From NCBI GenBank assembly GCA_037974335.1, contig CM075760.1, positions 39,481,603 to 39,545,602 on the forward strand: a stretch of 64,000 nucleotides of DNA, read 5' to 3'. The notes below the pieces were generated by a model. The model searched no databases. It had not been told where the DNA came from and saw only the letters and a list, made by a program, of their open reading frames with translations. Position numbers and translations under genes: made by a program. Source of the stretch: Prionace glauca (taxonomy: Eukaryota > Chordata > Chondrichthyes > Carcharhiniformes > Carcharhinidae). Below, piece by piece: positions 1 to 9,361 of this stretch (positions are counted from its first letter, which is position 1; every line of letters starts with the position of its first letter).

Positions 1-927
1 GAGGCAACAACACTGTCCCCTGCACCACCACAAACTTTCCTGGAGTCACAGAAACACTAACATACATGTATTAATAGAAACATTTACTGATAGAAGCAAT
101 CAGATTTAGACACTCCCACTCTCACACAAATTCAGAAGCCAAAATTGTTGTAAGCCTCCGGAATAACACACACTTAGGAGCACTCATTAGGTACTCTGGT
201 GCTCACACACACACACACACACACAGACACACACACACACACACACAGACACACACACACACACACACACAGACACATGCATAGGAATAATGGTGTTAAT
301 GGCTGAGCTGTCGTTGATAAACATGAGTCGGCGTTACAGGGTTGACTGTAATGTCAGAGAGATGGGATTTTGGCCCGGTTGTGGATGTAGTGAACTGTAG
401 TGGATCCAGGAAATCTGGGAAGCCGGAACTGATTCATGCCATGACTAACCTTTTCATGCATTTCATAATATTGGATGTCGGAGTCACAGGATGAGAGTCA
501 TTAGGCAGCTTGCTTGGCTTTTCCTTTGCTACTGGCCTTTGTTTGAGTTTTTACCTGGTGCATATATTGACAACATTCCTGCCATGAGAGGACTCATGGA
601 GATGTAAATCTAATAGAGATTCTGTGCTTCAGGGCATCAGGATCTCCCTCTGCCAATTGTTGTATTGTCCAGAGGAAAGGGTCAAACCAACACTGTTTGG
701 TACCAGCTCTGTTGTGGGAGTTGTCAGTGAGCTGTCTGAGAGACAACAGATTACCACCTACAGGACTCCACTCCGCATCTTCTGTTAGGGTTTACTGCCT
801 CATCCTTCTTACCCTCCAAATCCTTCACAGGCAGAGGGGATATTTACCTGTAGCTGAGTGAGGGATAACGTTGAGAACTCCCTGGAAAGCTCTTTCCCAA
901 ATGTTAACTTTGTGTCACTACCAAGGA
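1..927. other. Non-coding flank with one CA microsatellite
   Basis: No open frame or recognisable repeat stands out, apart from a (CA)n run with occasional CAGA interruptions at about 204-275. This stretch lies upstream of the receptor exon and should be intron or 5' flank of that gene. I looked for the short first exon expected for this receptor family (an ATG, a few hydrophobic residues and a GT donor in phase 1) and could not identify one. Confidence 0.5.
204..275. repeat. (CA)n microsatellite
   Basis: Runs of CA dinucleotides are broken three times by CAGA. This is a simple dinucleotide repeat. Confidence 0.9.
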
Positions 928-1100
928 GCAGTACGGTGGCATAGTGGTTAGTACTGCTGACTCACAGCATCAGAAACCTGGGTTCAGTTCCATTTTTGGG
1001 TCATTGTCTGTGTTGAGTTTGTACATTCTCTCTGTGTCTGTACAGGTTTACTCCAGATGCTCTACTTTCCCCTCACACTCCGAAAGACGTACTGGCTTAA
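928..1100 (+). repeat. Diverged tRNA-headed SINE (HE1-like)
   Basis: It opens with an A-box-like stretch (GGCATAGTGGTTAGTACTG), has a B-box-like GGTTCAGTTCC, and continues into the body shared with the better copies at 8.4, 19.3 and 24.0 kb (the TTTACTCCAGATGCTCTACTTTCC part matches their TTTCCTCCGGGTGCTCCGGTTTCC). Many substitutions mark it as an old copy. It ends about 60-115 bases before the receptor exon, so it sits in the presumed intron. Confidence 0.75.
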
Positions 1101-1194
1101 AAAATGTATTCCAATTGTTGTGATAATGTACTTTTAAAAAAAAACATCGTAAGTCTAAATGGCAATTCCTTCCATTGAATCATATCTAATTTTA

Positions 1195-1216
1195 TTCTGT
1201 ATTTCCTTCCTGACAG
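1195..1216 (+). promoter_or_regulatory. Probable splice acceptor of the GPCR exon
   Basis: TTCTGTATTTCCTTCCTGACAG is a good polypyrimidine tract plus AG. It places the exon start so that one base of the Val codon comes from an upstream exon (phase 1), as expected for this receptor family. This decides the start used for the coding exon. Confidence 0.65.
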
Positions 1217-2124
1217 TGAACATAATCACAATTGTGACACTGAGGAGCAGAAACTGTGGTCTGTCCAAATGTGTCACTCATTACCTGGTGGCCATGTCAG
1301 TGGGGGATCTGCTGGTCATTATCCTCGACCTGATATTGAGACACATTCCCATTGTTTATCACGAAAAATTATATTTCCTACACTCGTTCCCCGTGTGTAA
1401 CATCCATGCTGTCCTGCTTTATGGAGCCACTGACTGTTCTGTCTGGTTCACCGTCACTTTCACCTTTGATCGATTTGTGGCCATTTGCTGTCCCAAGCTG
1501 AGAAGTAAATATTGCACTGAGAAATCAGCGGCTGTGGTTCTGGGAACAGTGACAGTGCTGAGCTGTTTAAAGAACATTATCTGGTATTTTATGTTATTAA
1601 ATACATATGGGCTGGGGAACCTCCCCTGGTTTTGTGACTTCACATTAATTGTTATGCACTCTCTGGTCTGGGGAACAATCGAGTTCCTCCATTACATTCT
1701 AAACCCGTGTGCCCCATTCGTCCTGATTCTGCTGCTGAATACTCTCACCGTCAGACACATTTTAGTGAGCAGCAGAGCCCGCAGGAGACTCCGGGCTCAC
1801 CGCAGCGGTGAGAATCCAAAAGACCCAGAGTTGGAGAGTCGAAGGAAATCCATCATTTTCCTATTTGTTATCTCAGCCAATTTCATTATCTTATGGTCAA
1901 TATTCATGATTTATTCAGCATGGAATCGCATGTATGATTTGGGGTTTAAAATTATATTAGAATTTTATGTTATGGAATTGGGCTTCATGCTGCAACTCAC
2001 AAGTTGCTGTACAAATACTGCTATTTACGCTGTGACACAAACTCAGTTCAGGCAGCAGCTAAAAAATGTACTGAAATATCCCCTTACTGCAATTTTCCAC
2101 TCAATACAGCCTGAGAGGAAATGA
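1217..2124 (+). CDS. Class A GPCR, GPR139-like, main (second) coding exon
   Basis: The frame encodes a seven-helix receptor of about 300 residues. Counting residues from the ATG at 1159: helix 1 ends near 29; helix 2 is about 42-63 and holds the VAMSVGDLL core with its conserved Asp; Cys80 and Cys159 fit the usual extracellular disulfide; helix 3 ends in FTFDRFVAICC, with DRF in place of DRY at 104-106. Helices 4, 5, 6 and 7 lie near 123-145, 180-203, 229-253 and 264-293. Helix 7 ends in NTAIY (286-290) in place of NPxxY, followed by TQxxFRQQLKNVLKYPL. These features fit GPR139-like receptors, which I recall as a multi-copy group in sharks. I start the exon at 1217, not at the ATG: a pyrimidine tract and ACAG end at 1216, and the family normally has a phase-1 intron just before a VN residue pair in helix 1. 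The 19 codons before it would then be intron. A single-exon protein starting at 1159 is the alternative. The frame is uninterrupted, so it may be functional. The ligand is unknown. Confidence 0.88.
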
Positions 2125-2171
2125 CAACAACAAGACCTCTGAATCTTCCTATTGGGCATTCAAACTGTAAA

Positions 2172-2915
2172 TCACCAAACAGCCTCACAGAGATAGAAAG
2201 ACTGACAGATAGATAGAGAGGACAATGTTAGCAACAGTGAGATTATTAGACAGAGAGTGGCAAAGAGAGGGAAAGGCACGAAGACTTGGAGAGCAAAGAA
2301 TTTCAAAGAGTTTCTAACAGGTACAGGAAACAATGAGATAGAAGAGAGACAAAGACAGAGTCTCACAGAATGTGAAAGACAGAAATAGTGAGGAAAATGG
2401 CGAGAGAGATAAACAGGGAATGAGAAAGACAGAAATAATGAGGAAAATGGCGAGAGAGATATACAGGGAATGAGAAAGGGAGATAGAGGAAGACAGATTG
2501 GAGTTTGTAATACGAGAGGGAGAGGGAGACAAGGGGGTGGGGGAACGGGAGGCAAAAAGTGATGCAGAAGGAAATAGCCAGAGACAGATAGAAACAGAGA
2601 TATCGAGACACAGAGTAGGAGTGAATGGGAAAGAGTGGGACTGAAAAAGCACAATGGACAAAGCAAGAGCAAAAGTCAGAGTGAGGTGGGTGGGGGGTGG
2701 GGCAGAGAGACAAATAAATTAAAGAGGGACAGGGAGTGGGAGTAGGAGAGTGACACTGAGGCAGGAGAGACAGAGGGAGAGTGGGGGAGAAGCGGAGAGA
2801 CAGCAAAAGACAGAGTGAAACATCGAGAGAGACAGAGGCACAGAGAGACATAGAGAAAGAATGATAGAGAGAGAGCCACAAGAAACATAGAAAAAGGTAG
2901 AGAGATATATCTAAG
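2172..2915. repeat. Degenerate purine-rich (GA/CAGA) repeat
   Basis: GAGAGACAGAGA-type sequence with many interruptions begins about 50 bases after the receptor stop codon. It includes a 50-bp tandem duplication (the AGGAAAATGGCGAGAGAGAT stretch at 2391 and again at 2441). An AATAAA at 2713-2718 could serve as a poly(A) signal for the receptor, but nothing else supports that use. Long reading frames on the minus strand here reflect the low complexity. Confidence 0.85.
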
Positions 2916-3087
2916 GACTTCAACGGTAACCATCAGGTGGAGCTTTGGAATATGAGCTCCCTGATTGAGGCAGTTAATGCTGTCCAATCCGGGAGCCCGG
3001 CAGACATGCATAGTATGGTGTGTCTGGGTTACCGGAATTCAGGATGTGTACACTCAGGTGTGGATGTGATGGACTGTAGGTTTTATC

Positions 3088-3500
3088 ACTTGAGTAATGA
3101 GGGGAGATCTCATTGAGACGTATAAGATGATGAATGGGATGGATAGGATAGAGGTGGAGAGACTGTTCCCGCTCAAAAAAGACAGTAGGACTAGGGGGCA
3201 CAGCCTCAAGATAAAGGGGGGGCGGTTTAGAACAGAGTTGAGGAGGAACTTCTTCACTCAAAGGGTGGTGAATCTCTGGAATTCTCTGCCCGTTGAAGTG
3301 GTGGAGGCTGCCTCGCTAAATATTTTTAAGAAACGGGTTGATGGGTTTTTGATAAGAGAAGGGATTAAGGGTTATGGGGAGAGGGCGGGAAGGTGGAGCT
3401 GAGTCACGACAGATCAGCCATGATCTTATTGAATGGCGGGGCAGGCTCGAAGGGCCAGATGGCCTACTCCTGCTCCTATTTCTTATGTTCTTATTAATGC
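3088..3500 (+). mobile_element. LINE 3' end (CR1/L2-like), 5'-truncated
   Basis: The translation shows the C-terminal end of a CR1/L2-type ORF2: RGDLIETYKMM, then TRGHSLKIKGGRF, then RRNFFTQRVVNLWNSLP, followed by a short 3' UTR and a tail ending TTCTTATGTTCTTA. Only the last roughly 100 codons remain, so it is a dead 5'-truncated insertion. A near-identical copy lies at 5,222-5,537. Confidence 0.85.
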
Positions 3501-3502
3501 AA

Positions 3503-3649
3503 CAACTCAGCTAATGTTCTGGGCACATGGATTCCGATCACGTCACCGCAGATGGTGGAACTTAAGTAAATATATCTGGAGTTTAGAATTCATTAGTGAC
3601 CATAAAAACATTGTCCATTTTCAGAAAGACCCATCTGGTTTATCAATGT
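3503..3649 (+). repeat. tRNA-related SINE fragment, second type
   Basis: It starts with GCTAATGTTCTGGGCACATGG and a B-box-like GATTCCGATC, then has a body with GATGGTGGAACTTAAG, AGTGACCATAAAAACATTG and GACCCATCTGGTTTATCAATG. The same body order is seen at 4,972-5,145. It begins immediately after the LINE tail and ends where the next repeat begins. I recognise it as a common shark short interspersed repeat but cannot give a family name with certainty. Confidence 0.6.
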
Positions 3650-3836
3650 CATGATGTGGATATGCTGGCGCTGGACTGGGGTAGACACAGTAAAAAGTCT
3701 GACAACACCAGGTTTAAGTCCAATCGATTTATGTGATAGTAAATTCACTAGCTTTCGAGGTTACCCTCTTCACCTGACGAAGAGGGTAACCTCGAAAGCT
3801 AGTGAAACTCTGCATTGCAACAAATTGAACAGAATT
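3650..3836 (+). repeat. Interspersed repeat with 27-bp perfect inverted repeat
   Basis: The left part reads like a widespread shark repeat (GATGTGG..CTGGCGCTGGACTGGGGTAGACACAGTAAAAAGTCTGACAACACC, here from about 3654). It then contains an exact palindrome: arm 3744-3770 and arm 3780-3806, 27 bases each, with a 9-base loop (CACCTGACG). The arm contains CTAGCTTTCGAGG. In RNA this would be a very stable hairpin. The element could be a small foldback or a SINE-like repeat; its family is not settled here. Confidence 0.7.
3744..3806. repeat. Perfect 27-bp inverted repeat, 9-nt loop
   Basis: Arm 3744-3770 is the exact reverse complement of arm 3780-3806, checked base by base. An unbroken 27-bp stem in otherwise diverged surroundings suggests a recent foldback event, or an element whose ends are palindromic. 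Confidence 0.95.
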
Positions 3837-4971
3837 TGACACGTTAGGACAGTGCCCATATTCCCCATCATCCAAAGGTCTGGCAGAAAGAGCGGCCCAA
3901 ACAGTAAAAAGAGGTTCAAAAAACTATCCCACTGCCTCCTTTGACACCAACCTATCCAGATTGCTCTTCAATTACAGGACAACATCCCCCCAGTCACCAT
4001 CCCCCTCCCCTCTTCAACAAATGGAATACCCAAGCAGAGTTCCTCATGATCACTCTTCCCAAAGTTAAGTCTGATCCTCCGAGGGTGGGAGCTGACACCC
4101 AGAGCCGTTTCCATCAACTGGGACAGGCTGTTAAAGGCAGTTGTTAGGCTATTAGTTAAGAATCTTGGCAATGGATACGCTGGTTATGAGACACGTTCAG
4201 GTCAGGAAAAGGGCCAGATTCCTATCAATTCCACTTGGGAGATACCATCCTATGGGAATGTTTCAAACATCTACAAACCGTGAAACCCCAAGACATGCAG
4301 GGAAAATCAATTCCCGGCACACCCGGAACTTTGGAAAGAATTCCAGATGCTCTGGCTCCTGCTCTCCATCTCCACCAGTGAGAAACTGGGAGTCTGAAAT
4401 GGACAGGGCGGGTTTAGCCTCTCGGCCACATTGTCTCCCAATAAAGGGAACTCGGGCCACAACGCTCATGGTGGAAGAGGCGAGCTCCGGTCTGCTGAAC
4501 CCCACTCACCTCCGAGGCTGAGCAGGAGGAACCAGACCCAGCAGTGAAATTTCAAAGAAAGGCTTCCAAGCCGGTCAGCCCTCGGCGGTTACTCAGACAG
4601 AGAGGGGGAGGGGTGTCATAACTTAAAATGGATTCATGAGTTGGGCATGACCAAGTATGAACTTCGGAATGAGGCCTGTGAAATCTGCCTATTGAGGGAT
4701 CTCCACAGACTGTAAGTTGCAGAGAGTGAAACGCTGAGAGTTGGGGAAAGTGTGGGAGTTTAGGGAAGTGGGTGGAGAGGTGTTGCTGTGTCTTGTGTCC
4801 CTTACTACCCCGTCCATACTGCCATTTCCAGATGGGTAGGTGTCTATCAGACATTACAGTTCAGAAAGTGACTTGGAACCAACAGAAGCAGCTGATTCGT
4901 GAGTAAGTTCTTGGAAGGGAATCTGAGGACATTTTCTGAGTAGCTCCTACTGATGTTATAACTTCAGGAAG
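3837..4971. other. Non-coding stretch with no recognised feature
   Basis: Short reading frames on both strands (the longest about 118 codons at 4165-4521 on +) show no domain, signal peptide or biased composition that would support a gene. I recognise no repeat with confidence. The sequence looks like single-copy intergenic DNA with possible old repeat debris. Confidence 0.4.
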
Positions 4972-5145
4972 GATTCCTCCTGTTGTTCATGTTCTTGGTA
5001 CGAATCCGCTCACTGCAGCTGATGGAATTTGAATCAAATAAAAATTGTCTGGAAATAAAAATCTACTGATGACCATAAAACCATATTTGATTGTCGAAAG
5101 GACCAATTTCTTTCACTGATGTCCTTTAGGGAAGGAAATCTACCA
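4972..5145 (+). repeat. tRNA-related SINE fragment, second type
   Basis: The body matches the copy at 3,503-3,649 in order: TGGTACGAATCC (B-box-like), CACTGCAGCTGATGGAATTTG, CTACTGATGACCATAAAACC, then TTTCACTGATGTCCTTTAGG and GGAAGGAAATCTACC. This copy runs further 3' than the first. The 5' tRNA-like part is mostly lost. Confidence 0.6.
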
Positions 5146-5221
5146 GGGAGAGGGGAATAAAGCAAAGGTAAATTAGCTGAAGTGGAACTAGAGAACAGGG
5201 CCAGTAAAACTCAGAGAAAGA

Positions 5222-5537
5222 GCAGAACCCCTCAAGATAAAGGGGGGGGGGGGGCGGTTTAGAACAGAGTTGAGGAGGAACTTCGTCACTCAAAGGGTGG
5301 TGAATCTCTGGAATTCTCTGCCCGTTGAAGTGGTGGAGGCTGCCTCGCTAAATATTTTTAAGAAACGGGTTGATGGGTTTTTGATAAGAGAAGGGATTAA
5401 GGGTTATGGGGAGAGGGCGGGAAGGTGGAACTGAGCCACGACAGATCAGCCATGATCTTATTGAATGGCGGGGCAGGCTCGAAGGGCCAGATGGCCTACT
5501 CCTGCTCCTATTTCTTATGTTCTTATGTTCTTAAATA
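5222..5537 (+). mobile_element. LINE 3' end (CR1/L2-like), 5'-truncated
   Basis: It is nearly the same sequence as the 3' part of the element at 3,088-3,500, starting at the CCTCAAGATAAAGGGG stretch (with an expanded G run) and ending in TTTCTTATGTTCTTATGTTCTTA. Only about 60 codons of the ORF2 C-terminus and the 3' UTR remain. The two copies differ by few bases, so they are of similar, fairly young age. Confidence 0.85.
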
Positions 5538-5569
5538 GTGTGGCTCCTAATTAAAGCGCGTCCGGCAGG

Positions 5570-6955
5570 CTGAAGTGCATTTGTTTCAATACAAAAAGTG
5601 TAACAGGTAAGGCTGATGGACTTGGAGCTTGGATTCGTTCTTGGAACTGTGATGTTGCTGCTTTAACAGAGACTTGGTTAAGGAAAGGAGAGAAATGACA
5701 GCTTAACGTACAAGGATGCCGATGATTCAAGCAGGATAGAAAGTGATGTAACAGGAGAAGGACATTTTCAAGACTGGTAAGGAGAATATTGCAGCAGTAC
5801 TGCAGGAGGACTGAACCCAATGTAGTTCGCATGGCTTATACAGCGAGGCAGTATGGGTAGAGTGCAGGAATAGGAAGAGTGTACTCACAAGATTCGGCAT
5901 TTTCTATTGGCCTCCCAACAACCAGCGGGAGATTGAGAAACGGGTAGGAATGAGATTTTGGCAAGATGGAAAAGTAACAGGGTTGTTGTGGTGGGAGAGT
6001 TAACTTCCTCAAAATTGACAGGGAGTCATTTTGTGCTGAGTGTGTGGATGGGGCAGTGTTTGTAAGGAGCATCCAGGAGGGCTTCTTGAAACGTTATATA
6101 GATAGTCCAACTCGGGAAGCGGCTGAACTGGACCTGGTAATAGGGAATCAGCCTGGACAAGTGGTCGACATTTCAGTAAGGGAGCAGTTGGGGAACAGAG
6201 ACCACACTCAGTAAGCATTAAGGTACGGACAGAGAAAGGTAAGCGTAATACTCAAGTGAAGATCCTAAACTGGGGAAGGCTAATTATAACAATATTAGGC
6301 AGAAATTGAAGAATGTAGATTGGGGCAGATGTTTGAGAGCAAATCAACATCTGGCACTGGGAGGCTTCGAAGTGCAAGTTGATAGCAATTCCGGACTGGC
6401 ACATTCCAATGAGGATGAAGGGTAGGTATGGCAAATTTTGGAAACATTGTAAAATGAGATAAATTATGAGCCGAGTCAAAGCGAAAAAGGAAGATTTTTT
6501 ATAACCTAGGAAGACACAAAGCAATTATGGAATACAAGAAAAAGAAACTTTAGCAAAGAGTAAGGAGGGCGGAAAGGGGTCACGAAAATTATTTGGCCGC
6601 AGGATGGAGGAAAATCCTAAGGCGTTTGACATATGCATAAAGGGCAAAAGTTTAGCCAGGGAGAGGGCTGGCACACTCGAGGACAGGTGAGGGATTCTAT
6701 GCGTGGAGCCAGGGAAATGGCGAGGGATTAAATACTTTACATCAGTATTCACTAAAGAGAAGGACTTAGTGCATGATGAGTCTGGGAAAGGATACATAGA
6801 TAGTTTGAGTCATGTTGAGATCAAAAAGGAGGGGATATTGGGGTTCGTGAGAAACAGTAAGGTAGACAAGTCCCCAGGGCCTGATGTAATACATTGCAGA
6901 ATACTTATACAGGCCAGGAGGAAATTGCTGGGGCCTTGAGAGAAATCTTGAGAGA
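5570..6955 (+). mobile_element. LINE ORF2 fragment: endonuclease and pre-RT region
   Basis: At 5651 the frame reads DVAALTETWLRK, matching the TETWL block of apurinic-type LINE endonucleases. Further on, TAGGG..CAGCCTGGACAAGTGG fits the later endonuclease part. Near 6,703-6,900 an open frame reads YFTSVFTKEKDL and KVDKSPGPDVIHCRIL, the conserved SPGPDGI block just before the RT domain. The reading frame is broken in several places and the RT itself is absent, so this is a dead internal fragment. Confidence 0.8.
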
Positions 6956-7196
6956 AATCAAGGCAAGCAGAGCTTTTTGAGCAGAATGGTTCAGATTCCC
7001 ATCCCCTTTGATGTGAACAAGTTGTTTCTGATTTCCCTACAGAGGATGTCTATTAGAGGATGTATATGGGGTTTAATGGGATTGGGGGTTATAGATAGGT
7101 CTATAGATTGGTGGGGTTGATGCGATCGGCGCAACTCGAGGGCCGAAGGGCCTGTTTGTGCTGTAATGTTCTATGTTCTATGTTCTATGTAAACAT
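6956..7196 (+). mobile_element. LINE 3' end with TTCTATG tail
   Basis: From about 7,058 the sequence (GGGGTTTAATGGGATTGGGGG, then GATCGGCGCAACTCGAG, then GGCCGAAGGGCCTGTTTGTGCTG) is the same 3' UTR as in the copies at 27.2, 30.9 and 62.9 kb. It ends in three TTCTATG units. The preceding roughly 100 bases have no clear match. This is a second LINE subfamily, distinct from the TTCTTATG-tailed one. Confidence 0.8.
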
Positions 7197-7366
7197 TGAC
7201 TGAACACAGGGGGTGAATGTGAGAAGCTGCAGTTTCCAGTTGAAGAGGTTCCCAGTGTCTCTGAGCAGCTGAACTGGGGAAGCCTTTGGGCAGAGACTGT
7301 CCTGCTGCTATTTCCCTTCCTGGCCACCAGGGGTCGCTGTAACACTCCCAGGCACTACACCACTCA

Positions 7367-7835
7367 GTGTCACCTCTTGCCCACTCCGGTCCGGCCGCTG
7401 CTCATTGGCGGAACATCCGGGACCTGAAGAGAGGCGGGGCCAGTCGCCATATTTCCGTGACGTCACCGTCAGCCCCTCCCCCCCAGCCGAGGAAAAAGCG
7501 ACGGTTGAGAAATGTAGAAAGTGAGAGAAATTCCCACCCGGAAATCCCGCCCGGAGCGGAATTAAAATTAAATAAAATACATATTTTTATAAAGAGGCAG
7601 GTGGCGGAACCGCGCATGTGCTGTAGTATTTTCCCAGAGCGCACCGCGCGGGGGTGATTGAAAAACAGACGGAATAAAAAACAGAAACGATTTTCCCGAA
7701 TGGAGAAGGAACCGAAAGTCTGACGGGTGAGGATGTGAATAATAATCATCAGAATTTAAAATATTAAAAGATTCAAATGTAACTGCCTGGGCGCATGTGC
7801 GGGAGGCGATGTCAACCAGAGAGCAGCGCGGGGGA
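7367..7835. promoter_or_regulatory. CpG-rich promoter-like region
   Basis: The segment is CpG-rich compared with its surroundings and clusters typical TATA-less promoter sites: inverted CCAAT (ATTGG, 7404-7408), GC box (GAGGCGGGGCC, 7431-7441), a palindromic CRE (GTGACGTCAC, 7457-7466) and NRF1-like GCGCATGTGC sites near 7611 and 7792. A possible splice donor (ACGG/GTGAGG) lies at 7727. No convincing protein-coding first exon is visible: the ATG at 7700 gives only a 7-codon frame. It may drive a gene whose coding exons lie outside this region or a non-coding RNA; direction is unclear. Confidence 0.55.
7457..7466. promoter_or_regulatory. CRE palindrome
   Basis: GTGACGTCAC is a full CREB/ATF consensus site. 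It sits 16 bases downstream of a GC box in the CpG-rich segment, an arrangement common in CpG-island promoters. Confidence 0.6.
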
Positions 7836-7848
7836 CGCCGTCTCCCCT

Positions 7849-8175
7849 GGCAACGCAAGATGGCCGCGGCCTTGTCCGCTGGCAACGCAAGATGGCGGCC
7901 AGCCGCCTTCCTTGGCAACGCAAGATGGACGCTGGCCGTCTCCCTTGGCAACGCAAGATGGACGCTGGCCGTCTCCGCTGGCAACGCAAGATGGCGGCTG
8001 GCCGTCTCAACTAGCAACGCAAGATGGCCGCGGGCCGCCTCCGCTGGCAACGCAAGATGGCGGCTGGCCGCCTGCCCTGGCAACGCAAGATGGCCGCTGG
8101 CCGTCTCCCTTGGCAACGCAAGATGGACGCTGGCCGTCTCCCTTGGCAACGCAAGATGGCCGCGGGCGGCGGGTG
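7849..8175. repeat. 10 x 33-bp tandem repeat carrying YY1-type sites
   Basis: Units start at 7849, 7881, 7914, 7947, 7980, 8013, 8046, 8079, 8112 and 8145; the first is 32 bp and the rest 33 bp. Nine begin GGCAACGCAAGATGG and one AGCAACGCAAGATGG; after this they vary as CGGC, CCGC or ACGC and end GGCCGTCTCC-like. CAAGATGGCGGC, the textbook YY1 site, is exact in units 2, 5 and 7. The AAGATGG core is present in all ten and always points the same way. Next to it, TTGGCAAC resembles an RFX or NFI half-site. Because 33 is a multiple of 3, frames stay open on both strands; I do not read them as protein. Confidence 0.9.
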
Positions 8176-8179
8176 TGAT

Positions 8180-8397
8180 TGTGGCGCAGGCGCAGTGAGG
8201 TCTGCCTGCAGCCCATTGTCCAGGTTGCCCCCAGTGGATGTGGTGGGGAGGTGCAGCAGATGGAGCAACAATCCCAGTTTCAATGGGGGGAGAGAAGCTG
8301 CAATGCTGCTCCCTGTTGTTCACTCCTCTCCCCAGTCTCAGCATTGCAGAGTGTTTAAACAAGAGGGTGCAATGTCACAGCAGCACCCAGACCTGCA
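8180..8397. other. Downstream edge of the CpG-rich segment
   Basis: It begins with GGCGCAGGCGCAGTG, an NRF1-like site, then becomes ordinary sequence. No gene or repeat was recognised. Confidence 0.4.
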
Positions 8398-8658
8398 GTT
8401 TAAGGTTATTTATTAGTGTCACTAATAAGTAGGCTGACATTAACACTGCAGTGAAGTTACTGTGAGAATTGCCCGAGTCTCCACATTCCTGTTGGGGTAA
8501 CACTGAGGGGGAATTGAAGCCCGGCCCAATGCCCCCTAACCCAGCACGTCTTTCAGACTGGGGAAGGAAACCCACACAGACACGGGGACAAGGTGCAAAT
8601 GACCCACAGGTCCCTGGCACAGTGAGGCTGCAGTGTTACCCACTGTCCCACCATGCTG
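8398..8658 (-). repeat. Full-length tRNA-headed SINE (HE1-like)
   Basis: On the minus strand it reads from a tRNA-like head (near 8,658) through the CCTGTGGGTCATTTG segment, the TTTCC..CCCAG body, and a 3' end CTGCAGTGTTAATGTCAGCC..AGTGACACTAATAAATAA. The 3' end matches the SINEs at 23.1, 33.9, 43.7 and 60.3 kb. It is moderately diverged. The head keeps CACTGTGCCAGGGACC-type complementarity, but the B box is degraded. Confidence 0.8.
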
Positions 8659-8861
8659 ACACTGGGGATAATGTATTTGGGGGGAACACGGGGCAGGTGG
8701 GGGTATCACCAACTCAATTTGATGGGGGGGGGGGGTGGAAACATCAGGAAAAATCATCTTTGTCTCAAAACATTCTTCCATTTTTCCTCTTGTTTCTTAT
8801 TGAAAACCAGCTCACTCCTCCATCCCTCCCATCAATAGGGCTAACAGAACGCAGAGAAAAG

Positions 8862-9300
8862 GTTACAGCGCAGGAGAGGCCATTCAGCCCATCACATCCG
8901 CACCAGCTCGGGAAATAAAGACTAGCTGTCCATTCGAATCCCACCTTCCAGCAACCCAGCCCCTGAGCCTCCTTTTTACAGGACACAGAGTTTCAGCTAC
9001 AGATCCGAGTGCCGAGGGCTTTCTATCTGAACCACCAGTTTAGGCAGCGCTTTGCAGGCATCCTCCACCCTCTGAGTGAGAAGCACCTTCCTTATGGCCC
9101 CTTGTAATCCTCCTACCGATCACCTTCAATCTGTGTGAACCCCACTTCCTGTCTCTGTTTGGGGGGAAACAGGCCTTTCCTGTCCATCCTGTCTTGCCCC
9201 CCTCAGACACCTCAGTTCGGTCACCTCTCAGGAAAACAACCCTCGCCAATCCAATCCTTTCCTCACTGCTGCAATTTCCCCAGTCCTGGCAAAACATTTG
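8862..9300 (-). mobile_element. Old LINE 3' fragment, minus strand
   Basis: The + strand shows the reverse complement of a LINE tail (GGAGAGGCCATTCAGCCCATC) followed by stretches matching the reverse of the ORF2 C-terminus: the CACCTTCAATCTGTGTGAACC and CTCTCAGGAAAACAACCCTCG segments. It is too diverged for an open frame. It lies directly upstream of, and opposite to, the LINE at 9.36 kb. Confidence 0.55.
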
Positions 9301-9361
9301 TAAATCCAAATGGTTATCGAATCTGAGTAATCTTTAACATTGCCCCTTCGCCAACAGGGAA

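Noticed and set aside
3433-3654. 73-codon + frame
   Set aside because: It spans the LINE tail and the start of a SINE, so it is repeat-derived.
7797-8198. Frames of about 130 codons on both strands through the 33-bp repeat
   Set aside because: The unit length is a multiple of 3 and GC-rich, so both strands stay open. The site pattern is better explained as regulatory DNA.
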